A stretch of 64,000 nucleotides of DNA from Protopterus annectens (taxonomy: Eukaryota; Chordata; Ceratodontiformes; Protopteridae): positions 1,782,569,466 through 1,782,633,465 of the forward strand of contig NC_056743.1 in NCBI RefSeq assembly GCF_019279795.1, read 5' to 3'. The translations under genes were made by a program, and so were the position numbers. This document shows, piece after piece, positions 11,100 to 23,114 of this stretch (position 1 is the first letter of the stretch; each line of letters begins with the position of its first letter). The notes under the pieces were generated by a model, which had not been told where the DNA came from, ran no database searches, and saw nothing but the letters and a program-made list of their open reading frames with translations.

Positions 11100-13900
11100 T
11101 TGTCAAAGCCATTGCACTACCCCATCTCTATTGCTCAGCTGTCTGAAATGTGGACAATAGATTGGCTATATAGAACTTGGCCTTCTCCCGTTGGCGTTGT
11201 CATGCTAGAATATTTTTACTGTGTTTTTTTAGCAGATAGAATTTAGGTAACATGGAGACCAGGTAGGATACAGGAAAAAAAATAAATGTAAAAGACTACA
11301 TATGTGAGGGGAAAAACGGAAGAGACATCTAGACAAATTTTACTGGGATTTTGTACTGAAACTAGGATGAAACATAAGAAACGTTTAAATTCCTAAACAT
11401 TTTTTTTTTTGTAATCTAAGAAAAATTCCAGTAGGTCATGAAATTCTGTGCAATACAGAACATCTTTTGACCACCTGCAGGCTGTCAAGATAATACAGCA
11501 ATTAAAAACCTTGAAAAGAACTGCGATAGAATCCCAGTGCAATCACGTACATGCTGTTTTACCTTGAACAAATCGGTTAACCTTATTCCACCCATAAATA
11601 ACAAACCAGCACAAACTGCTTATCCACAAAATTTAAACCAGTTTGAAATGTTACACTTTTATTTCCAAGATCTCAGATCATGACAAATGCTATCTTATTT
11701 ATAAGATAATGCCCTGCTACAAAGCAGCATGTACCCCAAGTTTCCAAATGAATACTGTCAGGGAGTCTAATAACAAGCCACACAAAAAGTAAATGACCAA
11801 TGCCCCTTAAGTTCTTACCTCAATGCATACAGCAGTGTGTGCTCTCAGCTAAAAAAATCTAATCACCCTGCATTTTCTTAATGGCAGGTTTGCTACAAGC
11901 TAGTGTTTCACTAAGCAGAAGCTGTTATAAAGATTTATTGCTAATATAAAAAAAAAATGTTTCTAGCATTGCTGAATTTTCTGCTTTGTATCTCTGACAG
12001 ATGCCTTCTTACACTTAGCACTTTAAAGACAAATCCTAGATTACCAAACAAGAATTCTGAGAAATGCCCAAGATGTCTGCGCTCTACTCCCTTTAGGTTT
12101 CAGCAGTGACAGCTAAGATTACACTATCAGTAGCTGTTTATATCATACTGGTTCCTAAATCCAGACATAAGCATAGTTGTTTTATGACTAGTTTACATCT
12201 GCTAACATTTTAATAATTTATCTGACTTCAACCTGAAGAAAGATATTGGAACAAAGGGCTTTTTTCTTAAGAAAGTCTGGTGCTGAGAGGTTTTGCAACT
12301 ATCTGAAACAGGTTTTCAGCACTGCTTATGTAGCATGAAAGCTAGCTGTTTACTTCTCTTGTAGCAGAACAGACTGCCAAGAAGGCACCATCTGATATCT
12401 GGATTTATCGTTTCCAGTGAAGTAGGTCATAAACACATTTCCTAGAAGTACATTACAGAAATCAGTACACAGAGCAAAGATAAACAGTCTGTACAGATTT
12501 CTGAACTTGTCTGTGCTTTTTGTATGGAGAGTTTTGTTTTATTGTAGGAGGCAAGGATTAAAAAAAAAGTTTTCACCAGGGGTGGAGCATTTTTAATCAA
12601 ACCGTCAACTACATAGAAGACTTTTTTTAATTTTTAAAAAAACATTTGGAAGCTGACTGTGCAGTTCTGGATAACAAATCTCCATAAAATGAGTTCAAAG
12701 CAGAAATAACAGATTCAGAGGCTTAAGGAAAAGGTTCATAGATTTTTTGGCTGCTGTTCTTGGAATGACAATAGGAAAATGATATACAACTCTACACGAA
12801 GAAAATATGAATGTAGAAACTAGGGCAAGTCAACAGAAAAAAAATGCCTTGCTAAGTCAGACTGGCACCCATATTACAGACACTGGCAACACTTCCATAT
12901 TTATTACCCTCCAATATTTACTTCATCTTAGACCACCATGAAGAGATTTTCAAGCCTGAACCTGAGGATGTTGTGTTATCCACTGAAAAACAGTGCCCAA
13001 AGTGGAAATAAACGATCATCCAGAATGACAGCCTTCCATAGCTCAGTTAACTTCCTTAACATGAATAGGATAACTCACAGACCAGGCAACATGCAATCTG
13101 TAGACATGCACATGGACATACAAAGATCCTACTGGAAGAAGACCCATGTCTACTGATTCTCCCCTGACAGTTGCAGGCAGGCCGCTGAGCAGGTGGCCCT
13201 CCCCTGTCCTTGCTCCATTCTTTTCTTCCTCTGCTTCTGGAATTCTTGAACTTCTTTCATGACTTAAATGCGTGACTGTGTTAAGGAATTAATTCCAAAG
13301 ACTTACCGACTTCTCTGTGAAGAAATGCTTCATCACAATGTCTTCAACTACCTCAATTCAAGTGGCCACCAAAGTTTCCTTCCCAGAGTGTCCTTGCTCT
13401 TCAGATACAGTCCTGTCACTGATCAACAGCCACTGCAATATTTTAAAATCCCCCCCCCCCCCCCCAGTTTTATTCCTGTTCTAATGCATATACACACTCG
13501 GCATTCAAAGCCTCCCCATACCACATCTACATTACTCACTTTATCATTTGATAAATGTTTTGCCCTCATTCCAACAGTTTAATTTTATTTTCTAGGTATG
13601 GGCATCCTGATCTGTACGTAGTACTCCAGACTGGCCTTATCAGTGCCCTACACTATGAAAAAATGCCCACAGAGCCTCCGTAATCTATTCTTTTATCTAT
13701 ACTCCAACATCAAGTTGGTCTTCTAACTGCAAAATACAATTCATATGAGATCATACTGCTCAGATCATTTTCCTATACCCTATTTATTAGAGTCATCCTC
13801 TCAAAGAATGTTTATGCTCCATGAGCTACTCTTCCAAAGTGCATAACTAGCACTTTTGACATTCAGTTCCAGCAGCCACCTTTCTGCCCACAATGCATGC
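11100..13900. other. No recognisable gene or repeat
   Basis: No domain-bearing frame. A 16-17 bp poly-C run is at about 13450-13466. Confidence 0.45.
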
Positions 13901-13914
13901 AACCTGAATAATTT

Positions 13915-14612
13915 CTAGAGACTGATCATGACATATATGACTGCTGCAACTGTTGTATATGTGCAGTTTAATGCATGTACATGTGTTTTTGAATACAAAC
14001 ATGTACCTGTATATGTAGACTGAGCATGTCATATATGTCTTCTGCACCTTTAGCATATGTACAGGTAAATGCAATCACATGTGTACCTTTACACAGAGAC
14101 TGAGAAAGTCATATATGACTGCTACAACTGTAGCATGTGTGTAGGTTAATGGATGCACATGGAGACTGAAGATGTCATATATGACTGATGCACCTGCAGC
14201 ATATACATGCAGTTTAATGTATGCACATATGTAACTGTATATGGAGACTGAAAATGACATATATGACTGCTGCACCTGCAGCATATGTGCAAGTTAATGC
14301 ATGCACATGTTTACTTGCACATAGACACTGACCATGTCATATATGACTGCTACACCTGTAACATATGAACAGGTTAATGTATGCACATATGTACCTTCAT
14401 AAAGAGACTGATCATGTCATATGTGACTGCTGCACCTGTAGCATGCATGCAGGTTATTGGTTGCACATGTGTACCCATATACATTGAGTGACCAGGTCAT
14501 ATATGACTGGTCACCTGTAGCATATATGCAGGTTAATGCATGCACATGTTTATCTGTGTACAGAGAGTGACCATGTCATATGTGACTGCTGCACCTGTAG
14601 CATATGTGCAGG
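13915..14612 (+). repeat. ~80-bp minisatellite, left block (about nine units)
   Basis: Units begin with an AGACTGAGCATGTCATATAT-type segment, continue with GACTGCTGCACCTGTAGCAT, and end with a GCATGCACATGTGTACCTG-type segment. Unit starts are near 13918, 14017, 14097, 14163, 14244, 14325, 14405, 14484 and 14565. Units differ by perhaps 10-20 percent and some carry indels, so the array is old. It resumes at 17192 beyond a SINE and an RTE-type LINE. Confidence 0.88.
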
Positions 14613-14621
14613 CTAGAAGAG

Positions 14622-14870
14622 ACCATTTGGCATAATGGTTAAGGTCTTTGCCTCTCATGTACAAGGTTTGATCTTGCCCTCCGTCCAATGCCTGTTTAGA
14701 GTTTGCATGTTCTCCATGTGTTTCTGTGGGGTTCCTCCTACCTCTGAAAAACCTGCTGAGTCTTTCCATCTCAAACAGACCAAAGAATCAAATCATGGGT
14801 GGAAGCACAGACTCTACATGATTCCCTCTGGGGCAACAGTTGTATGCCAACCACTTTGAACATCTACTAT
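14622..14870 (+). mobile_element. tRNA-derived SINE (V-SINE-like) inside the minisatellite
   Basis: A tRNA-like head begins near 14622 with an A-box-like TTTGGCATAATGGTTAAGG and, about 35 bp on, a B-box-like GGTTTGATCTT. Downstream is GAGTTTGCATGTTCTCCATG followed by a TTTCTGTGGGGTTCCTCC segment, a body motif widespread in vertebrate tRNA SINEs. The 3' limit is approximate. A related head is on the minus strand at 21690-21782. Confidence 0.7.
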
Positions 14871-15189
14871 GGTCCACAATATTATCAAGACAGGAGAACC
14901 CAGATCACAGACTGGATGCAGTGGCAGGGCTAGCCATTTGATGGTGTAAAATATGGCTCTAGGTGATTCAGTCATGCTGACTAATGACCCGGCCTACTCC
15001 AACCTAATCCAGGGACCCATGCTAATTGTGGGAGGGGTGTATGTGCCCCTGTTGGCCAGTGTGTGCCTGCCATTAAGCCCAGCTTGACCTTAGGTCAATT
15101 AGCTACTGGCCAGCTGGTGTCCAGCTGCCCAGCTTGTATTACATGGGACTTGTGTTACATGGGATAGCTCTGTTGAACCTCAAGAAGAA

Positions 15190-17190
15190 GAGGAAATAGG
15201 TGGAGTTGAAGAAGAAGAAGAATGGCAGCACCTTAAAACAGCATGTGAGAAGACTAGAGAACAGATATGCAGCAACACTGCCAGGTAAGGAAACAAAGCA
15301 CATAAGGAATGCTGGTAGTAGAATGCAGAAGTCCAGGAAGTCATCAAAAGAAAGCAGCACTGCAGGAAAAATGGGAGATAGAAAAGATGGATCAGGCTAG
15401 AAAGGAATATTGGTTGGCTAACAAACAGGCTAAGAAAGGAGTTGCAATAGCAAAGAACAAGACATCAGAGGCACTCTACTAGCTTCTGGAAAGTGACTCA
15501 GTAGATGGCATAAAGAAACTATATCAGCAGTCAGACACTCTTCATAAGGGATGCCAGCAACAACCTGCTCACCGGTCCAGAGGACATCAAAGGTCTCCAG
15601 CTGCTGAATGAAGAAAACCCCCAGAAGCTGTACTGTCCCAGCCTACAATGAGAGAAGAGGAGGAACCCACCATGGAAGAAGTAAGAACAGCACTAAGAAA
15701 AAATGAAATCAGGGAAAGCAGCAGGCTCTGATGAGGTCACGCCAGATATGATAAAGATGCTGAGTGACATCTGGGAGAAATGGCTCCTGAGAGTACTCAC
15801 AACAGTGCGGAGAGAAAGACGTATCCCAGATGACTGGAGAATAAGCATGCTAGTGTCAGTATTCAAATACAAAGGGGACACACACAACTTTTGGCAGAGG
15901 TATCGTCACATTGCACTGAAGTTGCGGAGAGGGTGACTGATAAGTGAATACGCAGAGCAGTAGAAGGTAAGATGGAGACGGGCAGTTCAAATTCAGATCA
16001 GGATGCAGCACAACTAACCCAGTGTTGCAATGAGACAGATAGTTTAGAAGAAGACAGAGTGGAGGAAAAAGTCCAACTGGGCATTCCTAGACTTGGAGAA
16101 AGCCTATGATAAGGCCCCAAGAAAGCTGATTTAGGAAGTCCTGCAGTGGTTTGAAGTCCTAGAAACATTGGCAGAATTAGTGCAAGTTATGTACAAGAAC
16201 CCAATGTCTCCTGTACAAAGAGTGTTTGGTCTCACAGAGAAGTTCCTAGTGTGAGTGGGTGTGCATCCTGGTTCAGCTTTAAGCCCTCTGCTGCTCATTC
16301 TGGTGATAGACTTTATTAGCAAACAGGTTGGAGGGGACAGATCAACAGAGGTTCTGTATTCAGACAATGTGATTACAGGCAAACTCTGAGCAAGAACTTC
16401 AACAAAGAATATGGGAATGGAATACAAAATTGAAGGCACTTGGGATGAAACTACGTACAGATAAGACAGTGGTGATGTCAGCAAATGGGGAAATCAGAAG
16501 AAACTAAGAATTGAGATAAAAGTGGAAAATAGTGGAACAGGTTAACTGCTTCAAGTATCTGAGAAGGGTGGTTTAGGAAAAGGGAAGTCTGAATGAGGAG
16601 GTCAAAGCTAGAATAAGAGGGGCTGCAGCCAGGAGTTCAAAGTTAGAATCAGAGGGGCTGCAGCCAGCTGTCACAGAGTGTCAGATGTATTATATGACAG
16701 AAGAATGCCAAAGAAGCTGGAAAGTAAGGTGTACAAAATATTGCTGCAACCAGTACTACTGTGTGGTTCACAAACCTGGGCAGTAAAGGCAGAGCAATTG
16801 AGGAAGCTAGAGGTGATAGAGATGAAGTGCCTGAGATGGGTGACAGGAGTCATACTATAGGACAGACAAAGAAATAAGGACATAAAAGCAGAAGCCAAAG
16901 TAGTTTCAATTGCAGAAAATATCAAAGAGAACAGATTACAATGGTTTGGGCATATGTGCAGAAAAGCAGAAGGCAATCTGGTGAAGAAGACTTGGGACAG
17001 GCAGGAAGAAGGCAAGAGGAAATGACAGCATCCAGCAAAGAGGTGGAGGTTTGTGTGAGAGATGACCTGTGACAGTCAGGCATGATTGTTGAAGAATGCA
17101 GGAGAGTAGCACTGAAAAGAGAGAGAGATGGCAACAGTTTACGTGACAACTCAACCCCATGTAGAAAAATGGAAAAAAGAGTTTGATGAT
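15190..17190 (+). mobile_element. RTE-type non-LTR retrotransposon inserted in the minisatellite
   Basis: The 3' end is TTTGATGATGATG at 17180-17191, the short tandem-repeat ending typical of RTE-clade LINEs, after which the ~80-bp minisatellite resumes at once. Coding pieces of one reverse transcriptase lie in order upstream. The 5' limit is uncertain: 14870-15190 may be its 5' UTR or separate DNA. A 31-bp internal direct duplication is at about 16609-16668. Confidence 0.75.
15600..17155 (+). pseudogene. RTE-type LINE reverse transcriptase, many stops and frameshifts
   Basis: In order: MKSGKAAGSDEVTPDMIK (15703 onward, the GK-AG-D-V finger motif); RIPDDWRISMLV and an FKYKGD block; near 16090 LDLEKAYDKAPRKL (RT box A with its aspartate); near 16260 a VHPGSALSPLL block (box B); near 16355 YSDN in place of the F/YADD catalytic box, so the second catalytic aspartate is lost; near 16550 VNCFKYL (the F-YLG box); and 16678-16860 KLESKVYKILLQPVLLCGSQ with LRKLEVIEMKCLRWVTGV, the C-terminal region. 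No endonuclease domain is visible. Several stops and at least four frame changes make it non-functional. Confidence 0.75.
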
Positions 17191-17191
17191 G

Positions 17192-17560
17192 ATGTGTACC
17201 TGTATAATGAGACTGAGCATATCATATATGACTGCTGCACCTGTAGCATATGTGCAGGGTAATGTATGCACATGCGTACCTGTATACGGAAAGTGGGTAT
17301 GCTATATATGATTGCTGCACCTGTAGCAGATGTGCAAATTAATGCATGCACATGTGAACCTGTATACAAATGTGTACGTGTATACAGAGACTGAGCATGA
17401 AATATATGATTCCTGCACCTGTAGCATCTGTGCATGTTAATGCATGCACATGTGTACCTCTGTACAGAGACTTAGCATGTCATATATGATTACTGCACCT
17501 GTAGCATATATGCATGTTAATGCATGCATATGTGTACCTGTATGCATGCACATATAGAAA
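17192..17560 (+). repeat. ~80-bp minisatellite, right block (about four and a half units)
   Basis: Same unit as the block at 13915-14612, with unit starts near 17207, 17289, 17388 and 17467. It resumes inside a unit at TGTGTACCTG directly after the RTE 3' end. About 14 bp of the unit between the left break (after GTGCAGG) and this point are missing, which fits insertion of the intervening 2.6 kb into one array. Confidence 0.88.
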
Positions 17561-19943
17561 GTATTTTTATTTTTTCTTCTTGGTGCTCGCCAGCCATCAA
17601 CCTTCCTGTCTCATAACTAACTCATTCAGTCTACACAGAGTGAGACATGATCATGGGAAGTCTTCATCCAGGCAGCTGTGAGGGTTATTACTAAAGTCCT
17701 AAACCCATCAATCCCTGCAACAGCAACTGGTGGGTTCAGTCAATAATACTAGCCTCCCATGTATGTATGGTAGTGAGCATTTCTCACTACTGTTTGCTTG
17801 GCTAGGCATACATACCCTCAGCACAGCCTAGTTACCATAGGCAAATTTGTACTGCACTTAGCCTGTACTAGCTGTCAGTACAGTGGATTGCTATCAAAAG
17901 CCTGACATTCGGAATGGCAAACATTCGTATCTGTGACACATTTAATCAGCCTCATGCATATTAAGTAGGTCAGAACATCGACACATAACATCGACAGCTG
18001 TTTGTTGATGTTAAACTCAACAGTTACTGTAGATGTTGATGCTTCATAACCCTTACTTCTGTATGTCCTTATGAACAGATGTACACCTGAACGTCAGCAT
18101 TCTGCCTGTTGCTGCTACCATGTTCGAGGAGGTGCCTGTCGTGTAAGTCACTTTCAGCCATTTGATTGTAAACCCAGCACAATAAAAGGCCTTGATGTGT
18201 CCCTTTGCCCAGGATGGATGAACTGGCATTGGACATTCACTCCCATCCTCTATCATCAGTTCATTCATCACCATCACCAGCTTATTAGTCGGTCTTATAT
18301 CATGTGGGTGACAGTCACGGCTTAATTTTTCTGCTCCAGAAATCAAACTACACCATGTGATAAATATCAGTAAAGGAATAGCAACAAACGTTTTTTGTAA
18401 AAAATATAAGTGAACAAGTTAATCATTTTGTGCAGCTACTAATACATTAGAAAGGGGTGATTTTAATCATAAAATGTTAAAATGAGGGAACAATATAAAA
18501 GCTAAAGGAAGAAGCTCGGTTTTACTGTGTTACTGCATTTGACTTTGTAGCTGCATCTGGGTGAATTGCTGCTTAAATTAAAGGAGGCCCTGATGTTTTT
18601 AAAGCAAAAACAGACAAGTTGTATGAAAGCAGAACAATTGTCATGTATTAATGAGTAACAATGGTAGAGCAGCATGTCAAATGAATTATAGCTGCTCAAG
18701 CAAAAGACAAGATTAGTGTTTGGAAGTAAAATAGATTTCATTAGGTGCATAAAAGCAAACTGAAGACATTTTGTTATTAAACTGATAATCATCAGTTTGC
18801 AGCAAATGTAAATAAGAACTTTATGAAGCTGGGAATAACCACACCTCTAGCCCAACCCCATGTACTGAATTAAACAGATTTTATTATAAATGACAGCATT
18901 TAGGAGCAGGGATAGGGTAATGTCAGCAAATACATTATTAAATTATTAATAACTATATTAATTATTACAAGTCAATATACCATGTTTCTTCTACCTGCCT
19001 CATCCTGTTCTGGATCACCAGGGAGGTTATCTTTGAAAGCAAAGGGTATAAGGTATGTTATTCTTAATAAAATATTTTCTTGGTGAGGATGGTCCCCTAA
19101 CATTTTTCTTGGAATTGCTGCCTCATTCTCTTACTCTGTGATGTACTGAATCCATGATCTCACTGCTCATATTAGTGCATAGTCTACTATATTACCATAG
19201 TAACTGCAGCAACAGCTAGTGAGTATTTCTTAGAAATGCATGTTGACAAATATGTCTTGCAGCCAGAACACCCTGTTTTGAAAATTATACATAATGCTGT
19301 AGTATTGAATCTGCAATGTGCAAAATGACAGCAGTTCTAAACAAGCAATTTTTTTTGATTATCCACAATGCTTTGCTCCAGTATGTAAATCATCTCCTAT
19401 GGTCATATTGATGCCATTTTATGGATGCAGACCTATAACAAAAACTAAACAGACAAGTTAAAGTAACATACTGAAAAGTAGACTATAGTTTTTATAAAAT
19501 AGTTTTTAATTTCAGTATCTAGATCATTAGTGGAAAAGAATAAAGTTTAAGTGAATACGCCTTTATGTGAGGTGATTCAACTGACATGAGGCTGCTTAAA
19601 TAAAAAGGGTGCCATTTCAATCACTAATAGACTATATAAGATCTGTGCTGCTGCTAAAATTACAGTTAATTCAGGATTGTGGGGAACAAATGTTTGCATA
19701 GTAGTTTGGGTACACTAGAAATCTCTTAACTGTAAAAAATGATTGAATGTGGATGCAGTTTTGAAATGCACACATTAGTGCCTTTCTGGGTAGTAAGGAA
19801 GATTTGGTAACTTAACCCTGGAATTGCATTATACAGTAAATGACATAGCAGATTACAAACATTGACAGCATTTTTACATTTAATGGGTAGCAGAAAGATT
19901 AGACTGTTGCAATGAGCAGCACAAGCTGAACTTCAGAACAACC
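17561..19943. other. No recognisable gene or repeat
   Basis: No frame with a known domain and no tandem structure seen. Confidence 0.45.
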
Positions 19944-20285
19944 TGTGATGGCCCACCACTGGACCAGTAATCAAGGAGCCTCAATACTCACCAGTGGCAC
20001 CAGTGTGGGGAAATTCACTGGGAGGATGACAAATACATACACAGTGTTTCCAGATGCAGCTTTCTGCATCAAGTGCAATTTCCCTTAAGAGCACACAGAC
20101 ATCACAGTCAGTCCAGGCTGGTTTCTCCTTCTTTCTCCAGATCTACAATAAGACTCCCCACTGGCACAGCTATAGCGTTGAGATCTCACTTGTGTGGCCA
20201 AGCCAAGACCTCGAGCACCCTATCTCAACTAGTGCTCTTTGTCCCTTGCCAAGTAGCTGACATACACATGCTTTGAGGTTTGATT

Positions 20286-20326
<41 letters not shown>

Positions 20327-20332
20327 GCACGC

Positions 20333-20402
<70 letters not shown>

Positions 20403-21562
20403 TTACTAGCTATGACCGCTTTTGCCTAGATTATAAGGTAGTTATTATTGCCACCAGCCAACTCCTTATCAGCTACTTTAAGCCCCTTAACAAAGGATGT
20501 CCAATCTTACTATGTAATATTAATATTAATACAAATGGTAGTTTGACCAAGAGCAAGGCTATTAGGAGTGGTCCATACAGCATCACCAAATAAATAGGCC
20601 AGTACTCTCAAAACTTAAATATGTCTCACAAAGATCAGCCATAATGAAAGGTTTAAATATATTTAATAATAAATAATAAAAGAACAATGAAATACTCAGT
20701 ATATATTCACAGTGGCATCAGAGCTCCAAACCACAGGAAATATTTAAAACAGCATTGCAGGACAGTCTCAAATAAAGAAAAACATCTAAACTATACTTCA
20801 CTATATTCCTGACTGAATCTAAGAGAATTACTATACCCTAGTTAATTAACTTAAGAGCAAGGCAGATGTGGTGAATGGTTCTTGTTGTTGTCAGGTCCAA
20901 GACAGAATACAGAATGCTGTGTCTCTCTAAGAGAGTTTTCAAATTAACATCTCAAATATTAATGCTGAGATAGCTTGCGGAATGACAATATTTCTTGTCA
21001 TCTGATTCTACCCACACTGCTGGAAGTTGGCAGTATTTAGCATCCATCTATGAAAATACATAGACCTCAGATCTTTGGCAGATGCTGAAAGTCATAAAAC
21101 AATTACACCCCTTCACATTTCAAGACTAGTAATTATTTCACCTTAGAGACAATACAGAAAGACCCTAGTTTAGACATTGTGTCTTCTTGCTGCATTGAAA
21201 CTGAAATATATTATCTTTTATTGCTTAGCCACAAAGTAATTTAATCTATTTTTCTGAAGTTAACCTCCTGTATTCCAGTTTCCACTGTTAAAATATATAC
21301 ATTTAAACAGTTACAATAATGCATGCACATTTCTGTTCTATTCTAGTAGGGCATGTTGTTGTTACATTGTAAGCACAAGCACTTTATAAAATATCTTTTC
21401 AACACACGTCTGTAAATACCTAGTTTGATATACACATAACATACAGTTCTAATACAGTTTTAACACAAGCATCTTATATAAATCATGTTGATATTCACAA
21501 ATGACATATAATTATTTACAAAATTCCAGATACCTAGGCTGGCAGTATCTCCTTTCATCACA
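19944..21562 (-). mobile_element. Solo LTR of the Gmr1-like gypsy family, 1,619 bp, with TSD
   Basis: On the plus strand the element opens with TGTGATG and closes with CATCACA, a perfect 7-bp terminal inverted repeat of TG...CA type. It is flanked on both sides by the 5-bp duplication CAACC (19939-19943 and 21563-21567). Blocks shared with the 3' LTR at 42256-43598 include AATCAAGGAGCCTCAAT, AATTTCCCTTAAGAGCACAC, the AATAATAAATAATAAAA segment and an ATTATYTACAAAATTC segment near the end. The minus orientation follows from the provirus. No internal region is present, so it is the product of LTR-LTR recombination. A long CA array lies inside. Confidence 0.88.
20287..20400 (+). repeat. (CA)n microsatellite within the solo LTR
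   Basis: CA dinucleotides broken by a GCACGCACGC block near 20321-20338. The same LTR position is only mildly CA-rich in the copy at 34300, so the array expanded after insertion. Confidence 0.93.
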
Positions 21563-21689
21563 CAACCATTTGAGGAAACTGCAGCTACTTTATAAAGAAG
21601 CATGTGAATGCAAAACTTGTGATTATTACAGAGATTTATATTTAGGTTCATAGGTGAATGCTAGACTAACTACTCTGAAGGGTCATTTT

Positions 21690-21782
21690 AAGCGTAGCAA
21701 TAACTTGAGGTCAGATTCAAGCCATGTATGTTGTATCAATGATATGAAGACCTTAACCATTATGCCAAACCCACTCCCCACA
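21690..21782 (-). mobile_element. tRNA-like SINE head fragment
   Basis: The reverse complement contains TTTGGCATAATGGTTAAGG, identical to the A-box region of the SINE at 14622, followed by a B-box-like GGCTTGAATCT (21713-21723). The body motif of that SINE is not evident, so this is a truncated or diverged copy. Confidence 0.55.
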
Positions 21783-21799
21783 TGATTTCTCAAACAAGA

Positions 21800-23110
21800 G
21801 GCCAGAAGAGCTGCAGAGAAAAGCATCTGAATTCACAGGATGGATTACACTCTTCAAATCTATTCACATGAATAAAGAGGTAACTCAAAGATATTAAACC
21901 ATATGCATAGACTGTTGTGCTTTCAAGCCCTTGTGAATGTGAAAGCTTGTACCGAGGGAAGGCTGGTTGACTATTCATCATAGAACAAATCCCCTCCCAG
22001 TTAACTTGCTGACACCTAAGCCACTATTCAGTCAATCTTCATAACTCAAAATGGAGCATGCGCATCCATGTATGAATTCATAGGCCCTGCTATAGGGCAA
22101 CAAGGAAAAAGGTGTAGGAATAAGGGTATGCAAAAGGTCATATAATGAAGTGCAAATTAACAAATTCAACCTCATGAATGCATAATGAGACACAATTGAG
22201 GCTGTCTGAAAGCAGGATGCAATTTATAACCATCAAGAGTGAAGGTAAACAAGTAGCAGCATCTCTATATGAAGGCAAAAAAATGATGACATTTATAGGG
22301 TTGGAATTGGAAAACATGCTAGTAGCAGTAGCAGTTTTCCAGTGTAGCATTTCATGTCTGTAAGCACCATTAGCCTTCATCTGGGAATGCACTGAAGCCC
22401 CAGGTGGCATGATCAAAAATGTTTACTGGCAGAGGATAATATACAATTGGATAACTGATCAGCAGCTGACAGACAGGTTTTCTGTTGACAGAGGGTTTGT
22501 ATAGACAATGGCTGACATGTGCAGCCCATATACTGGATCTGGTATAGTGTGTGTGATTCCTATACTAGTGGGCACCAAGGCATTTGTAAGTCTTACTATA
22601 ACAGATACAGAAACCTTTCAGAGTGAAACAAGGGGCACCTTAGTTGCATCATAGGTACCGGCATACAAAATACTGAAGTTCTTCAATTAATGTCTGCTAC
22701 ATGTGGATGACATTATCTGTTTCCCTAACACTACAAGGGGAAGGAGACACTACCATGCATCGCTTCAGCAATTACTTACCTCCCTAAAATACTGAGACCT
22801 ATAAATTACACACATCTGGCATTAAAGACTCCACCTGGTGCCCACAGACAGTGGCACGTGAAAAGGAAGGGCTACCATTCCACTGACTACCAGGTAATGT
22901 GCAACACACAGGGACTGAAAACCAGTGCGTCTGCACAGCACCCATTATTTCCACATATGAAGTACAAGTTAGCTGCATCACTGTTTCTTGTACAGTGATA
23001 TATTCCTCAGGACCAGCAAACAGGTAAATGAAGGAGCAATTCTAGTCCCAGATATTTGCAGACAGAGAAAGTATGTACCTGTCTCTACCTTCTCCTATTA
23101 TGTTGCTACT
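21800..23110. other. No recognisable gene or repeat
   Basis: No open frame here shows a domain I recognise. Confidence 0.45.
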
Positions 23111-23114
23111 GTGT

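Noticed and set aside
10883-11246. Overlapping open frames with poly Cys-Val or poly Thr-His
   Set aside because: Translations of a GT/CA microsatellite; same for frames at 20170-20593, 42293-42742, 49067-49423 and 51527-51755.
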